Assembly: GCA_018266255.1 (NCBI GenBank)
Contig: JAFEAT010000002.1
Coordinates: 78,690 to 137,405 of the forward strand
Source of the DNA: Cyanobacteria bacterium SZAS-4
Lineage (GTDB): Bacteria > Cyanobacteriota > Vampirovibrionia > Obscuribacterales > Obscuribacteraceae
DNA: 58,716 nucleotides
Direction: 5' to 3'
In this document: positions 34,277 to 43,647 of the stretch, in pieces
How the letters are laid out: each line of letters opens with the position of its first letter
Position numbering within the stretch: the first letter of the stretch is position 1
Program-made: the position numbers and the translations under genes
Notes under the pieces: generated by a model
Databases searched by the model: none
The model's input: only the letters and a program-made list of their open reading frames with translations
Told to the model about the DNA's origin: nothing

Positions 34277-35265
34277 TCATTTGCCAGACAAGTTTCTAAC
34301 GCAATCTTAGCAGCCAGGTGAAACTGACGATTTTTCTCGCGGACTGTCTCGGCCACCTGCGGCGCCGATTCGGCCTCTACATAGTCTGCCAGTGGGTCGA
34401 TCACCCAATCGAGAAGCCGTGCGGGCGCGTAGATTTTCAGTCGTTCGTGCATCTCTTTATCGATTGGATAGTTGAGAGATTTGGCGATCGACGCATCGAA
34501 TGGTTCGATACTTTCGACCGATGGACCAAGTAGCATCACAAGATCTAACGCGGGATCGGATATCGCTAAGTCGTCCCAATCCAAAATCCAAAAGTTGTTA
34601 TGAGTGTCGACCAATAAGTTGTTGAGCCACAGGTCGCAGTGAGCGAGACTGTCTGACCGACGTCTGAACGCAGGCATTTTTTTTATTTTGCTAAGAAGTA
34701 TTTCTGCTTGCTGCCTCATCCAGTCGAAACATTTTTGATCAACGAATGGTGGCAGATCGTTTTTTACGATTGCCAAATCTTCGGTAAACCTCTCATGAAA
34801 AGTTTGCTCGTAGCAGTCGGCAAACGTTGGAGCATCGAATCCTTTTGGATACAGGACTTTTTGCATACTGGTGTCTGTATGAAGGCGTTGCAAAACTACT
34901 AATACTTCGCGCGCTAATTCTGTCGAGAGTGATTTTGGAATTTCACCATCGATGTGCTCAAACACAAAACCGACATGTTCAGAATCGGGAACAGTGAATT
35001 GCAATAGCAATTTTGGTGCATGATAATTTTGTTCGAGCGTTTGATGGATTTGATACCACTGCCGAAAACATCGATCACTTTCATCTGATTGTGAAGCCTT
35101 GACGTGCAGCTTCCGCACGCCGTCTGTGGCTGTAAAAGAAGCGTTGACGAAACCACCCAAATTCAACACGTAACTCAATTCAATTGCATTTGGATTGAGT
35201 CCAAGTCTGTGCGCATTGTCTTCTAAACATGTATGTACATGTGATTGCAGTACAGATAATTCCAT
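34273..35265 (-). CDS. Aminoglycoside phosphotransferase/choline-kinase-family kinase
   Basis: 330 residues. The APH fold is shown by AHCDLWLNNLLVD (catalytic HxDxxxxN) and WILDWDDLAISDPALDLVMLLG (Mg-binding DxD-type loop). N-terminal lobe includes GGFVNASFTATDG. Such enzymes phosphorylate small alcohols (choline, sugars, antibiotics); substrate unknown. Its ATG directly follows the methyltransferase stop (TAAATG) and its stop overlaps the next gene, so translation is coupled across the operon. Confidence 0.82.
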   Translation of the reverse strand: MELSVLQSHVHTCLEDNAHRLGLNPNAIELSYVLNLGGFVNASFTATDGVRKLHVKASQSDESDRCFRQWYQIHQTLEQNYHAPKLLLQFTVPDSEHVGFVFEHIDGEIPKSLSTELAREVLVVLQRLHTDTSMQKVLYPKGFDAPTFADCYEQTFHERFTEDLAIVKNDLPPFVDQKCFDWMRQQAEILLSKIKKMPAFRRRSDSLAHCDLWLNNLLVDTHNNFWILDWDDLAISDPALDLVMLLGPSVESIEPFDASIAKSLNYPIDKEMHERLKIYAPARLLDWVIDPLADYVEAESAPQVAETVREKNRQFHLAAKIALETCLANE

Positions 35266-36009
35266 TTATTTCCCTTTTCCGTTTTGTTTGCGAACAAGGA
35301 AAATCATCTCTTCAGAAGTTTTTTCGTTGAACTCTTTCCCGTCCCAATCACCCAGGACTTGTTCTGCAAACAGCCCGTGGGCGCTTAGCTGTGATTGGAT
35401 TTCTTGCAGCGTCCAAAAGCGCAGTAAGCTCTCTGACTTGAGTAATTCGTCATGGAATTGATAGCGAAGTTCAAACGACATCTGATTATCTGTCATTGAA
35501 ATAAAATGACGTGATTCTTCGACAGTGCCACCATCAGGCAAAACGATTTTCATTTCGTAGTTCCAACTATTTGTCCAATCTATGTGCGGGTTTCTGGATT
35601 CGAAAACAATGAGTCCGTCTTGTTTTAGGTGGTTCTTCATATTGTTGAGTGTTGCGCGAACATCTTCGGCGGTGAGCAATACTTGGAACGCATGACCCGT
35701 CATTATGATCAGATCGAACAATTTGTTTAGAGCAAATTCTTGTGCAAATGCGTGGACCCAATCAACCTTGTTACCGTGTTTTTTTGCGCGTCCAGAATTC
35801 AACATGGCCACCGATGGATCAACTCCAGTTACGTCGTGACCCTGCGCTGCATACTTATTGCAGAGGAGCCCCGTGCCGCAACCAACGTCTAAGATCGTCA
35901 TCTGCGGTTTATTGGCTAGTGCAAGATAAAAGTCTCTATCGACAGACCATCCGCTGTCCAGATCGTACACAGCTACAAGCTTGTCATTTTCGTAGTGGTT
36001 GTCGGTCAC
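35266..36009 (-). CDS. Class I SAM-dependent methyltransferase
   Basis: 247 residues from GTG at 36009. SAM-binding motif I ILDVGCGTGLLCNKYA (about residues 39-54), motif II GVDPSVAML, a QVLLTAEDVRATLNNMKNHLKQDGLIVFE stretch typical of small-molecule methyltransferases, and a C-terminal beta region. It lies 5 bp after the TPR gene and abuts the phosphotransferase gene. Substrate unknown. Confidence 0.88.
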   Translation of the reverse strand: MTDNHYENDKLVAVYDLDSGWSVDRDFYLALANKPQMTILDVGCGTGLLCNKYAAQGHDVTGVDPSVAMLNSGRAKKHGNKVDWVHAFAQEFALNKLFDLIIMTGHAFQVLLTAEDVRATLNNMKNHLKQDGLIVFESRNPHIDWTNSWNYEMKIVLPDGGTVEESRHFISMTDNQMSFELRYQFHDELLKSESLLRFWTLQEIQSQLSAHGLFAEQVLGDWDGKEFNEKTSEEMIFLVRKQNGKGK

Positions 36010-36014
36010 TGCTA

Positions 36015-37130
36015 TCAGTCTAACTTTGCTGCAGCGGCGCGATCGCTCGCGGCTTCCGCGCTTCGACCAAGCTTGTCGAAGATGTCCGCTCTCAACTCTA
36101 GTGCGCTACTTTCTCGATCGTGAATTTCAATGTGTTTGGTAGCCGGCGCTAGAGCTAAGTCGTACTCGCCCAAGTTGAAATAGGCGTCCGCCAGGGCGTG
36201 ATTTGCTTGTCCACTCTCGGGGAAAAATTCGACAGCTTTCAGTGCCGCCGGTAATGCTTCAGCATATTTCGATTGCTTGTTCAATGCCCACGCCTTTGAC
36301 GCCCAGGCTGCACCATCTGTAGGGTCAAGCTTCAATGCTTTGTCTGCAGCAATCAAGCTGTTTTGATGATCGTAAGCGAAGTTGTAGCAGTCAGCCAATT
36401 CCTGATAAGTTTGTTCGAGCTGTGGGTTCAAAGCTGCGGCTCGATTGAAGTGATTTATTGCGTCCTTATATTTTCCGTCAGAAAATAGGCGTTGTCCTTC
36501 GTTCAATTCATTGTACGCAAGGGGTTGAGCTAACAGAATCGCAAAAAACGGAACGGGCAAAAGAAGTGCTCCAGTCCTTAGCGAGTGTCGGCTCCAGTCA
36601 GGAAGAGTGACGGCAAAATCGTTCGGATGAACCCGATAACTCCACGCTGCCCGAAATGCCGCTAAGGTAAAAATGCCGAAGACGCCTACGATGAGCCACA
36701 TAATGGGCAAATTCCACAGCACGCTGACCGCACCAATGGCTGCGGTAGAGACCATAAAGTAGGCGATGTTGAATGGTTGCTTGAGTTTTCGATCCCATGT
36801 ATTGGCCCAGTTTTGAAAGAACGTACTGCTAGACTTTTGATTTGTTTGACCAAAAGTCTCCGAGAACGCCTGATAGGCCTTTTGTCTGGACTCTGGCGAG
36901 GGCTCGGCCGGAGACTCGGACTCGGCGGCGGACTCGTTTGTGGGCTCTACGGTTGATTCTGAGGCACTCGACTGCTCGGACTTCTCGGCTGGACCTGACT
37001 CAGCTTCTACGACCCTGGCAGCCGCCTCAACCGGCGCATTTTGCTCATCCTCGTGCACACACAGCTCCACAGCAGAAGCAGTTACTTCTGGTTCGCTAAA
37101 CGTTACTTCCTTATGGGTTCCCGATTGCAC
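36015..37130 (-). CDS. TPR-repeat membrane protein
   Basis: 371 residues. Residues 1-90 are acidic and disordered (repeated ES/PAE). Two to three TM helices lie at about 125-150, 155-170 and 190-215. Residues 225-371 carry four TPRs (DAINHFNRAAALNPQLEQTYQELADCYN, SLIAADKALKLDPTDGAAWASKAWALN, EALPAALKAVEFFPESGQANHALADAYFN). First gene of a four-gene minus-strand operon. TPRs suggest it scaffolds partners; no direct evidence which. Confidence 0.78.
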   Translation of the reverse strand: MQSGTHKEVTFSEPEVTASAVELCVHEDEQNAPVEAAARVVEAESGPAEKSEQSSASESTVEPTNESAAESESPAEPSPESRQKAYQAFSETFGQTNQKSSSTFFQNWANTWDRKLKQPFNIAYFMVSTAAIGAVSVLWNLPIMWLIVGVFGIFTLAAFRAAWSYRVHPNDFAVTLPDWSRHSLRTGALLLPVPFFAILLAQPLAYNELNEGQRLFSDGKYKDAINHFNRAAALNPQLEQTYQELADCYNFAYDHQNSLIAADKALKLDPTDGAAWASKAWALNKQSKYAEALPAALKAVEFFPESGQANHALADAYFNLGEYDLALAPATKHIEIHDRESSALELRADIFDKLGRSAEAASDRAAAAKLD

Positions 37131-37248
37131 GACTTCACCTTTTGCCTAACTATGTTGTACCCCACAGAGCCCCGTATAGCTGCAATTTGATTGGTTAAAC
37201 GCACTTTCCATCAGCTAGAATCAAGGGGAATTCTTCTCTGGCTTCCAT

Positions 37249-37887
37249 ATGAATACCGTTTTGTTGCTGATAACAGCCTATGTGCTCGGGGCGATGCCGG
37301 TCGGGTACTGGGTCGTGAAATACACCAAGGGCATCGATTTGCTCACAGTCGGCAGCGGGTCGACCGGCACGACAAACGTATTGCGGGCGGCGGGCAAGGG
37401 CGCTGCTGCGCTCGTCTTTTTTCTCGACAATCTCAAGGGTTTTATTCCGACCTGGTTAGCCGTCTACTGTGCGCAGCACGGGTTATTGCCGGAAATAGGT
37501 AACTCGATGTGGATTGTTTGTGCTGTCGCAATCATATGCATTGTCGCGCACAGCAAGTCGGTCTTCCTCAAATTCAAGGGTGGGAAAGGCGCTGCAACGG
37601 CGCTCGGCACTACCTTTGCCATGAATTACATGGCGTCGCTGACGTCCTTCTCTCTATTCGTTTTGCTTGTTTACCTGGTCAGATACGTATCCGTGGCGTC
37701 GTTGGTCGCAGTGGGCACGTCCGCGTTGGTAATGTGGTTTTTCACCCACGAGCCGAGTTATACCGGCTTCTGCGCCTTCGCTGGGGTCTTTGTGGTCTAT
37801 AGTCATCGGGCCAACATCAAACGCTTGATGGCGGGTACAGAGCCAAAAATCGGTCAAAAAGTGGAAGCTACTCCAAAAATGCAGTGA
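37249..37887 (+). CDS. plsY: Glycerol-3-phosphate acyltransferase PlsY
   Basis: 212 residues. PlsY transfers acyl from acyl-phosphate to glycerol-3-phosphate at the inner membrane, first step of phospholipid synthesis. Seen: N-terminal YVLGAMPVGYWVVKYTKGIDL, motif GSGSTGTTNVLRAAGKGAAALVF, LDNLKGFIPTW, and KFKGGKGAATALGT. Five TM helices, normal length. Confidence 0.95.
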   Translation: MNTVLLLITAYVLGAMPVGYWVVKYTKGIDLLTVGSGSTGTTNVLRAAGKGAAALVFFLDNLKGFIPTWLAVYCAQHGLLPEIGNSMWIVCAVAIICIVAHSKSVFLKFKGGKGAATALGTTFAMNYMASLTSFSLFVLLVYLVRYVSVASLVAVGTSALVMWFFTHEPSYTGFCAFAGVFVVYSHRANIKRLMAGTEPKIGQKVEATPKMQ

Positions 37888-37929
37888 CTTCCGCGTTGGA
37901 ATATAATTGTTGGAAATAGGAGATTTCAT

Positions 37930-38193
37930 ATGAGAACTCAAAACCTGGTGGCATTAGTCCTCTGTCTGATGGCGGCGGTGCAGAAAGCTCAAGCTGATAT
38001 CGCGCCGAATCCGCCTCCACCACCGTCTGACCAGACGCTGCCTGTTGTTTTGGCGGGCGTTTGTTTGTCACTGGCGATTATGTTTTTTGGTCTCTGGTTC
38101 GTCAACTTCAGGAAATCAGTCAGGGCAAAATCTATTGCAGCCGGAAGTGTTGGCGCTGGCGCAAGGAATGATTTACTGTCGAATAGTCGCTAA
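37930..38193 (+). CDS. Small secreted/membrane protein with Pro-rich segment
   Basis: 87 residues. Signal peptide (MRTQNLVALVLCLMAAVQKAQA), short proline run NPPPPPSD, one TM helix (about residues 38-59) and a basic tail. ATG preceded by AGGAGA. No family recognised. Confidence 0.65.
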   Translation: MRTQNLVALVLCLMAAVQKAQADIAPNPPPPPSDQTLPVVLAGVCLSLAIMFFGLWFVNFRKSVRAKSIAAGSVGAGARNDLLSNSR

Positions 38194-38211
38194 CAGTCGC
38201 TCACTTAACGA

Positions 38212-39219
38212 ATGATCTCGATTCGGTCACGAGCTGCTGGAACTAACGGGTCGATAGTGTTTGCCATCGGCTTTGCTGTTCTAGCATTGGCCGCCGCATC
38301 ACTGAGTGCCTGTGCACCGATTTTGTTTTCCATCGCCACTGTTTTTCTATTTGCCGGACCACACAATTGGGTTGAAGCTCGATATTTCCTATCACGCTTG
38401 CCAGCACGTTTTGGTAAATACAAGAAGTTTTTTGCCTGGTCGTTCGCAGGAATCGCGGCGCTGATGATTGGCTACGTTGGCATCATGAGTGGATTGCAGC
38501 TGAAAGTTATACCAGCCACTGCCGGTAGTGCACTGCTACAACTGTGGAACACATTATTCGTCCTCTGGATTGTTCGTTTGGTTGTTTTGTCCGGGCAGTG
38601 GCAGACCGATCGCGACCGTGGATTAGCTCTGCCATTTGGGCTTCTGGCGATTGCTTTTGCTTTAGCCTTTCCGGCTTGGTTTGGAGTGTCATTGGTTTAC
38701 TTACATCCACTGGTTGGATGTTGGATATTAGATCGTGAACTGCAGCGTAGCAAACCGCACTGGCGATCGACTTATCACGCCTGTCTTGCGTCGATTCCAT
38801 TATTCTTGATGGCAATCTGGTGGACCTTGCATGATGCGGGTTCGGTTGGAACTACCGATGTTCTATCGCTTCAAATTACAAAGCATGCGGGTGCTGCTGT
38901 GATGCCATGGATGTCGTCGCACATGCTTGTTGCGATGCATACGTTTCTCGAGATGGTGCATTACGGTGTCTGGTTGATCGCCATTCCTTTAGTCAGTGCA
39001 GGTTGGAAAAACTGGCAGCCCGGTTCGATTCCTATAGCTCATCGTTCTCCAGATTTCAAACGCCTGGTGCCTGCGATCTTTGCTACGTCAACGTTTGCAG
39101 TGGTTGTTCTCTGGGTCTGCTTCGCCTTAAATTATTCGGTTACCAGAGATGTATACTTCACTTTAGCGATGGCCCACGTCCTCGCCGAGGTTCCATTCCT
39201 GTTGAAAACTATCTCCTAA
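38212..39219 (+). CDS. Polytopic membrane protein of unknown function
   Basis: 335 residues, about 9 TM helices. The stretch FLFAGPHNWVEARYFLSRLPARFG after TM2 looks conserved, and the end YFTLAMAHVLAEVPFLLKTIS is in a TM segment with a His. The pattern loosely recalls Brp/Blh-like or heme-copper-type integral proteins but is not enough to assign. Its stop abuts the next ATG (TAAATG), so translation is likely coupled. Confidence 0.65.
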   Translation: MISIRSRAAGTNGSIVFAIGFAVLALAAASLSACAPILFSIATVFLFAGPHNWVEARYFLSRLPARFGKYKKFFAWSFAGIAALMIGYVGIMSGLQLKVIPATAGSALLQLWNTLFVLWIVRLVVLSGQWQTDRDRGLALPFGLLAIAFALAFPAWFGVSLVYLHPLVGCWILDRELQRSKPHWRSTYHACLASIPLFLMAIWWTLHDAGSVGTTDVLSLQITKHAGAAVMPWMSSHMLVAMHTFLEMVHYGVWLIAIPLVSAGWKNWQPGSIPIAHRSPDFKRLVPAIFATSTFAVVVLWVCFALNYSVTRDVYFTLAMAHVLAEVPFLLKTIS

Positions 39220-39609
39220 ATGATTGACGTGAAAGCTCTTCTCCTTTGGACCGCCGTCGGGTTTACGCTTTCGGTCCTTATTGAGACGCCTGTTCTCGTA
39301 TTCTGTCTTTGCGAACGTCACTCTTTGCGTGAAAAGTTGTTCGCTGGAGTATGGCTAACGGCCTGTTCCTACCCCATAGTGATATGGGTGATACCATATT
39401 TCGTCAATCCAGTTCAGCACAAAATTCTCTACCTGATCGTTGCTGAGACCTTTGCACCGGCGGTTGAATGTTTGCTGTTCTGGCTGGCTTTTGGAACGCG
39501 CGAAGAGTTTCGCACCCGCACGTTCTACCGCGACATGCTTGCAGTGATACTTGCAAATTTGAGTTCATTTGTCGTGGGCGAGTTCCTAAACGCAATGAAG
39601 GTGCTGTGA
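39220..39609 (+). CDS. Small polytopic membrane protein
   Basis: 129 residues with four TM helices (about 7-30, 42-62, 70-90, 105-125). Starts immediately after the stop of the 335-aa membrane protein, so probably a two-component membrane complex. No known motif. Confidence 0.65.
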   Translation: MIDVKALLLWTAVGFTLSVLIETPVLVFCLCERHSLREKLFAGVWLTACSYPIVIWVIPYFVNPVQHKILYLIVAETFAPAVECLLFWLAFGTREEFRTRTFYRDMLAVILANLSSFVVGEFLNAMKVL

Positions 39610-39783
39610 TCGGCAAGGTCATGCCGTGGTCACGCGAATGATTTAAGTTCTACGATGAAAACCGATTCGGTTTGCCCTGGTCAACCTTACTAAGTGCATT
39701 TGTCTCAGACAGAAGCCAACTCGACGCCGAAGTTCATGCCTTGCGCTGCTTCAGTGCTCGTTTTTATTGGAGGATTTATCAAT

Positions 39784-41031
39784 ATGGCGCATTCACACCC
39801 TCAACAGGCTGAAACGATCACTCCGGCAGAAGTGCACATATCTGGTGGCACACCGCCTTTTGCAGACGCTACGGCGACTGCAGCAGCGTCTGCATATAAC
39901 CCCAAAGACGCCTCTTACGAGCATGTTTTTCAAAACAAAGCCACGAGTGACAGATTCAAATCTGATGATCAACTGAATTCCGTATTGAATAACTTTTCCT
40001 CCCCTTATGAACCGCAAAAGGTTGCTACTCCCGATCATGCAAAAGGCATCAAGGATGTTCACCGCAGTTTGAACGCTGTCAATGACGCCAGCTCGAGCTT
40101 GAACGATGCTATGCACAGCGCCAGAAATGGTGACATCCGCGGTGCTCTGCAGGCGCTGCACAATACGTCTGGAGACTTGAATAATGGTGGTGCTTTACTC
40201 GATCGGGCTCAGACTAATGTTGGTGATTTAGTGCGGGGCGACAAAGACGCGCAAAAGTCTTTAGGCGAAGCTCACTACCGAGGCGATCGTGCGGATTCGC
40301 ATATTCAAAATGCTGAAGAGAAGCTGCGGAAGAACGACATCGAAGGCGCCTTGAAGGAGATGGGCACTACATCTAAGGAAATAACCGAAGAACAGAAAGC
40401 ACTGCATCACAATATCGCTCAATTAAATCATGACGACAAAACTTACGATCATCCACAAGGCTTGAAGGATATTCGTGCTGCCATCACAAGTGGTGACACT
40501 GTGACTGATAGCTTGAACGATGCAATCAGGCACGCACGGAACGGAGATGTGACAAATGCTCTCGCAAGCCTTCACCAATCTGCCGATAGTTTGAATAGCG
40601 GTGGCGCTCGTCTCGATGCCGGTGCCCAAAACGTCGGTGACTTGATGAGTACCGACAAAAGTGCGAGAAAGCACATTAGTAGAGGATTCGAAGCTGAGAA
40701 TGATGCCAGCGACCACATCGCCAAAGCTGAGCGTCTGCTTCGCCGCGGACACATCGAAGATGCGATCACTTCCATGAATAGAGGAATTACCAACGTTGCC
40801 GATGAACAGTCTAGCTTGCGCACTGGTCTGAGACGTTTGAAAAATGACTATGCGCCTGGATTAGGCGATCAGCCGAGCCACTGGTATGTTCCGCTGTCGA
40901 ATGGTATCAACTCTGCCGACCGAAACGACAACGCCTTGAAGAGCGGCGAAAACCCTTCTAAAGGTAATACGGTCTGGGATCCGTATGAGTCACTCACACT
41001 TCCGATGGGACCTTACGCTCCAGAGCGCTAA
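39784..41031 (+). CDS. Helical repeat protein with internal duplication
   Basis: About 415 residues from ATG at 39784, preceded by GGAGG at good distance; the upstream frame to 39694 lacks a ribosome site. Two ~140-residue halves (about 87-225 and 225-360) share the pattern GxxDxxxSLNxAxxxxDSLNDAxxxARNGDxxxALxxLHxxxxxLNxGGAxLD...NVGDL, then DxAxxHIxxAExxLRxxxIExAxxxM. TPR-like alpha-helical hairpins are likely. No signal peptide. Function unknown. Confidence 0.72.
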   Translation: MAHSHPQQAETITPAEVHISGGTPPFADATATAAASAYNPKDASYEHVFQNKATSDRFKSDDQLNSVLNNFSSPYEPQKVATPDHAKGIKDVHRSLNAVNDASSSLNDAMHSARNGDIRGALQALHNTSGDLNNGGALLDRAQTNVGDLVRGDKDAQKSLGEAHYRGDRADSHIQNAEEKLRKNDIEGALKEMGTTSKEITEEQKALHHNIAQLNHDDKTYDHPQGLKDIRAAITSGDTVTDSLNDAIRHARNGDVTNALASLHQSADSLNSGGARLDAGAQNVGDLMSTDKSARKHISRGFEAENDASDHIAKAERLLRRGHIEDAITSMNRGITNVADEQSSLRTGLRRLKNDYAPGLGDQPSHWYVPLSNGINSADRNDNALKSGENPSKGNTVWDPYESLTLPMGPYAPER

Positions 41032-41097
41032 CGAGAGAATCAATCCGCGATTGGAATTCGCGGTCAGGAATTAACAACAAGGGCAAGCCGCGTTAGG
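41032..41097. terminator. Hairpin between convergent genes
   Basis: CCGCGA-TTGGAAT-TCGCGG (about 41050-41068) lies between converging genes; no U tract. Weak terminator candidate. Confidence 0.3.
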
Positions 41098-41940
41098 CTA
41101 GGAATTTGCTTCAGACTCTTTCCTAGCCTTCCAGCGGTAATATTCTTCCATTCGACTCGGCTTGGCCGTGATTTCGTATTCTTGCTCAGTCGGGTTGAGG
41201 GAAGGATCTAGCGCTACTCGTCTGTCGAACACGAAACACTCGCCTGTCCAGTGAGCGCCTCCGACTTCTTCGAAGTATTTGAGAATTCCGCCGTCTAATT
41301 GGAAAACATTTGGAACGTTTTTCTCTTTCAGATAGAGAGCTGCTTTCTCGCAACGAATGCCACCAGTGCAAAATGACACTACTGTTTTGTTCTGGAATTC
41401 TTCTTTGATTTCATTTGCAGTGTCAGTGAACGCTTGCGGAAACTCGCTAAACTTCTCGATGCCGAAGTGAATGGAATCATCAAAAGTGCCAATCTTCACT
41501 TCGAAATCGTTGCGAGTGTCCAGCAGCACAATCTCTCGCCCCTGGTCGTCGTGACCCTGGTCAAGCCATTTTTTTAGTTGCGCCGGCTCTACCGATGGTG
41601 CCCGTTCATCTAATGGATGAACAACCATCGGATGTTTCATAGTGATGATTTCGCTCTTTAATCTAACGACGATGCGCTTGTGAGGCTGTTTTTCAGAGAC
41701 GCTTTCTTTGATTATCAAATCAGCGAAACGCCCTTCGAACATTTCGTCTGTTCTCAAATAGTGAATGAAGGCATCAATTGCCGGACGTTCTCCTGCGACA
41801 AAGAGATTGATTCCTTCTGGCGAAAACAAGATGCTGCCCATCACTCCGAGCTGCTGGCAGTAAGCTTTGACTGCCGGTCTCCATGAATCTGGGTCTGGAA
41901 TGCTTGTGAATTTATAGGCGGCTAAATTGATGATTTCCAT
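41098..41940 (-). CDS. trhO: tRNA uridine(34) hydroxylase TrhO (rhodanese family)
   Basis: About 280 residues from ATG at 41940; the frame extends to 41988 (GTG). TrhO makes 5-hydroxyuridine at tRNA position 34, which fits a bacterium with many tRNA genes. Acylphosphatase-like N-terminal domain (residues 1-95, [19 protein letters not shown]), then a rhodanese domain with [16 protein letters not shown] and the active-site loop [12 protein letters not shown], and [13 protein letters not shown] at the end. Standard length. Confidence 0.92.
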   Translation of the reverse strand: MEIINLAAYKFTSIPDPDSWRPAVKAYCQQLGVMGSILFSPEGINLFVAGERPAIDAFIHYLRTDEMFEGRFADLIIKESVSEKQPHKRIVVRLKSEIITMKHPMVVHPLDERAPSVEPAQLKKWLDQGHDDQGREIVLLDTRNDFEVKIGTFDDSIHFGIEKFSEFPQAFTDTANEIKEEFQNKTVVSFCTGGIRCEKAALYLKEKNVPNVFQLDGGILKYFEEVGGAHWTGECFVFDRRVALDPSLNPTEQEYEITAKPSRMEEYYRWKARKESEANS

Positions 41941-42195
41941 CAGGTACTTGAATCCTTCAAACCAGTTTGGATCGGTCGCAAAGGGCACTTCAAGGTCGAA
42001 AGCTTATCCGCCAACTGAGATAGCTCTTGGGAGATTTGCCATTCTTCTTTCATTACGAAACGCCACCTTGATTGGGTTTACAGGATCTTGCCAAAAGCGC
42101 ACTCGCTTATTGCTTGAAATCGCGTAACAACTTTCATAGCATACTACGGCTTTTTCTCGATCTACGGCTCTGGCTGCGTTTCTTTCTCTAAGTTT
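41941..42195. other. Intergenic region upstream of trhO
   Basis: About 255 bp between trhO start and the pentapeptide-SWIM gene stop. No gene or strong regulatory signal recognised. Confidence 0.4.
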
Positions 42196-43647
42196 TCAAA
42201 ACGTATAGTAGTCTTCAGGAATCGTCTCGGTTGGCCGCCAGTCGATTTCTCCTGCGGACGCCGCATTGTATTTCAAGAAAATTTCGCTCATTGCAGATTT
42301 GATTTTCTTGGTCAATGCCGAGGGCTCCGACTCGAGGCTGGTTAGAATCCACTTGGTCGCGTCGGTCAAGTCAATTTGTTCAGCACGAGCCAATCCAACC
42401 ACCAGAACCAGAAGGTGCTTGCACAGCGCGCCTTTTAGACCTCCACAGGGTCTCAAATTCTGCGTACAGCACGTATATTCTCCGTCGGCTGATAACGAGC
42501 AAGCGTAAGTCAAATCTGGATCTGTTTGACTTTTAACGACTCCGATGACGGATTGTCCTTCGATTTCAGAGAATAATTGGAATCGCTCTTTCTTGAGCAT
42601 TTTCAAGGCTTTGTCTATTCGGGCGGCTTCGAAGTGGGCTTTCACATGTTTCAGCATCTCTTCGAACGTTTCGACGCGTAGGTTTTTGATCTTCTCCTTG
42701 ACCATTTCTTCGTATGGATCTGGTCCATCGCCCCGCCAGAAGAGGTCGCCTGCTGCGAAGAACTCTGGTGGAAGCAATGTCGTTTCGTCGTAGGTTGCAC
42801 AACTAAATTTGGCACCATCAAGTATGGCCGACGTGAGATCTGTTCCAAACAGTTGTGAGTTTCGCAAATCTGCTTTTCTCAGATCTGTGTTTTTAAATTT
42901 TGCATTGCAGAGATTGGCATTGTAGAGTGTTGCACCCTTCATCGTTGCGCTCGAAAAATTTGCATTTTCGGCATGCGCATGAGCCATATCCGCTTTCGCT
43001 AAATTCGTACCGTAGAACGAAGCTGCTGTGATGGTGCAATCAAACAGGACTGCGCTTTCCAAATTCGCTTCATCGAAATTAGAATTTTCAAAATGAAGGT
43101 TTGACAGGTTTACGCCTTTCAGCATTGCGCCATCGAGTTTGCTGTTTTCATAACTGATTTGACGTCTCATTTCTGGCTGACAGCTATTCCATTGCTGAAT
43201 TCCTGCTTCGCCGCCGGTAAGTTTTGGCCATAAGTTGTCGCGCAGAATCGACTGACAATATTCTTCCGCACACTTGGATTTATCCGCTTTGCTCGCGTCA
43301 CTCTGTGGTTGCTTGAATGCATGACACCATGCGTCTCTAGCCAGGTCGGCCAAATTCTTTTGTTCACTTATGACCAAAACACTCTCAGGAAAAATTTTCG
43401 CGTTCGGAAGAAGGTTCACTAATTCAGAAAATGCTAGTGCGATGGTGTCGTGTCCCATGTGCTTGCTTGTTAAGCAGCCCGGGCTCGCAAACAAGTAGCT
43501 GCGTACATGTTTGCAGTATTCATCAGAAGTGATTTGCGCCACTTTTATGGCGCCGTCTACTTCAACATAAATAGTAGATTGAAAATTTTTCGCTGACTTC
43601 AAAGCTTTTTGAAGTTTCTCGATGCTGTTTTGCTTGAAGAAGAACAT
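42196..43647 (-). CDS. Pentapeptide-repeat protein with C-terminal SWIM-like Cys/His cluster (paralogue 2)
   Basis: 483 residues, paralogue of 23212-24780. The N-terminal 140 residues differ from those of paralogue 1 except for a DAWCHAF/QAWCEAF stretch. Pentapeptide repeats span about 165-305 (ANLESAVLFDCTITAASFYG, TDLRKADLRNSQLFGTDL). The shared C-terminal module is KALKMLKKERFQLFSEIE, VVKSQTDPDLTY, then C-S-L...CCTQNLRPCGGLKGALCKHLLVLVVG and DWRPTETIPEDYYTF. Conservation of the C-terminal module far above the N-terminus implies that it is the functional core. No GGTAC palindrome is found upstream of this copy. Confidence 0.85.
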   Translation of the reverse strand: MFFFKQNSIEKLQKALKSAKNFQSTIYVEVDGAIKVAQITSDEYCKHVRSYLFASPGCLTSKHMGHDTIALAFSELVNLLPNAKIFPESVLVISEQKNLADLARDAWCHAFKQPQSDASKADKSKCAEEYCQSILRDNLWPKLTGGEAGIQQWNSCQPEMRRQISYENSKLDGAMLKGVNLSNLHFENSNFDEANLESAVLFDCTITAASFYGTNLAKADMAHAHAENANFSSATMKGATLYNANLCNAKFKNTDLRKADLRNSQLFGTDLTSAILDGAKFSCATYDETTLLPPEFFAAGDLFWRGDGPDPYEEMVKEKIKNLRVETFEEMLKHVKAHFEAARIDKALKMLKKERFQLFSEIEGQSVIGVVKSQTDPDLTYACSLSADGEYTCCTQNLRPCGGLKGALCKHLLVLVVGLARAEQIDLTDATKWILTSLESEPSALTKKIKSAMSEIFLKYNAASAGEIDWRPTETIPEDYYTF

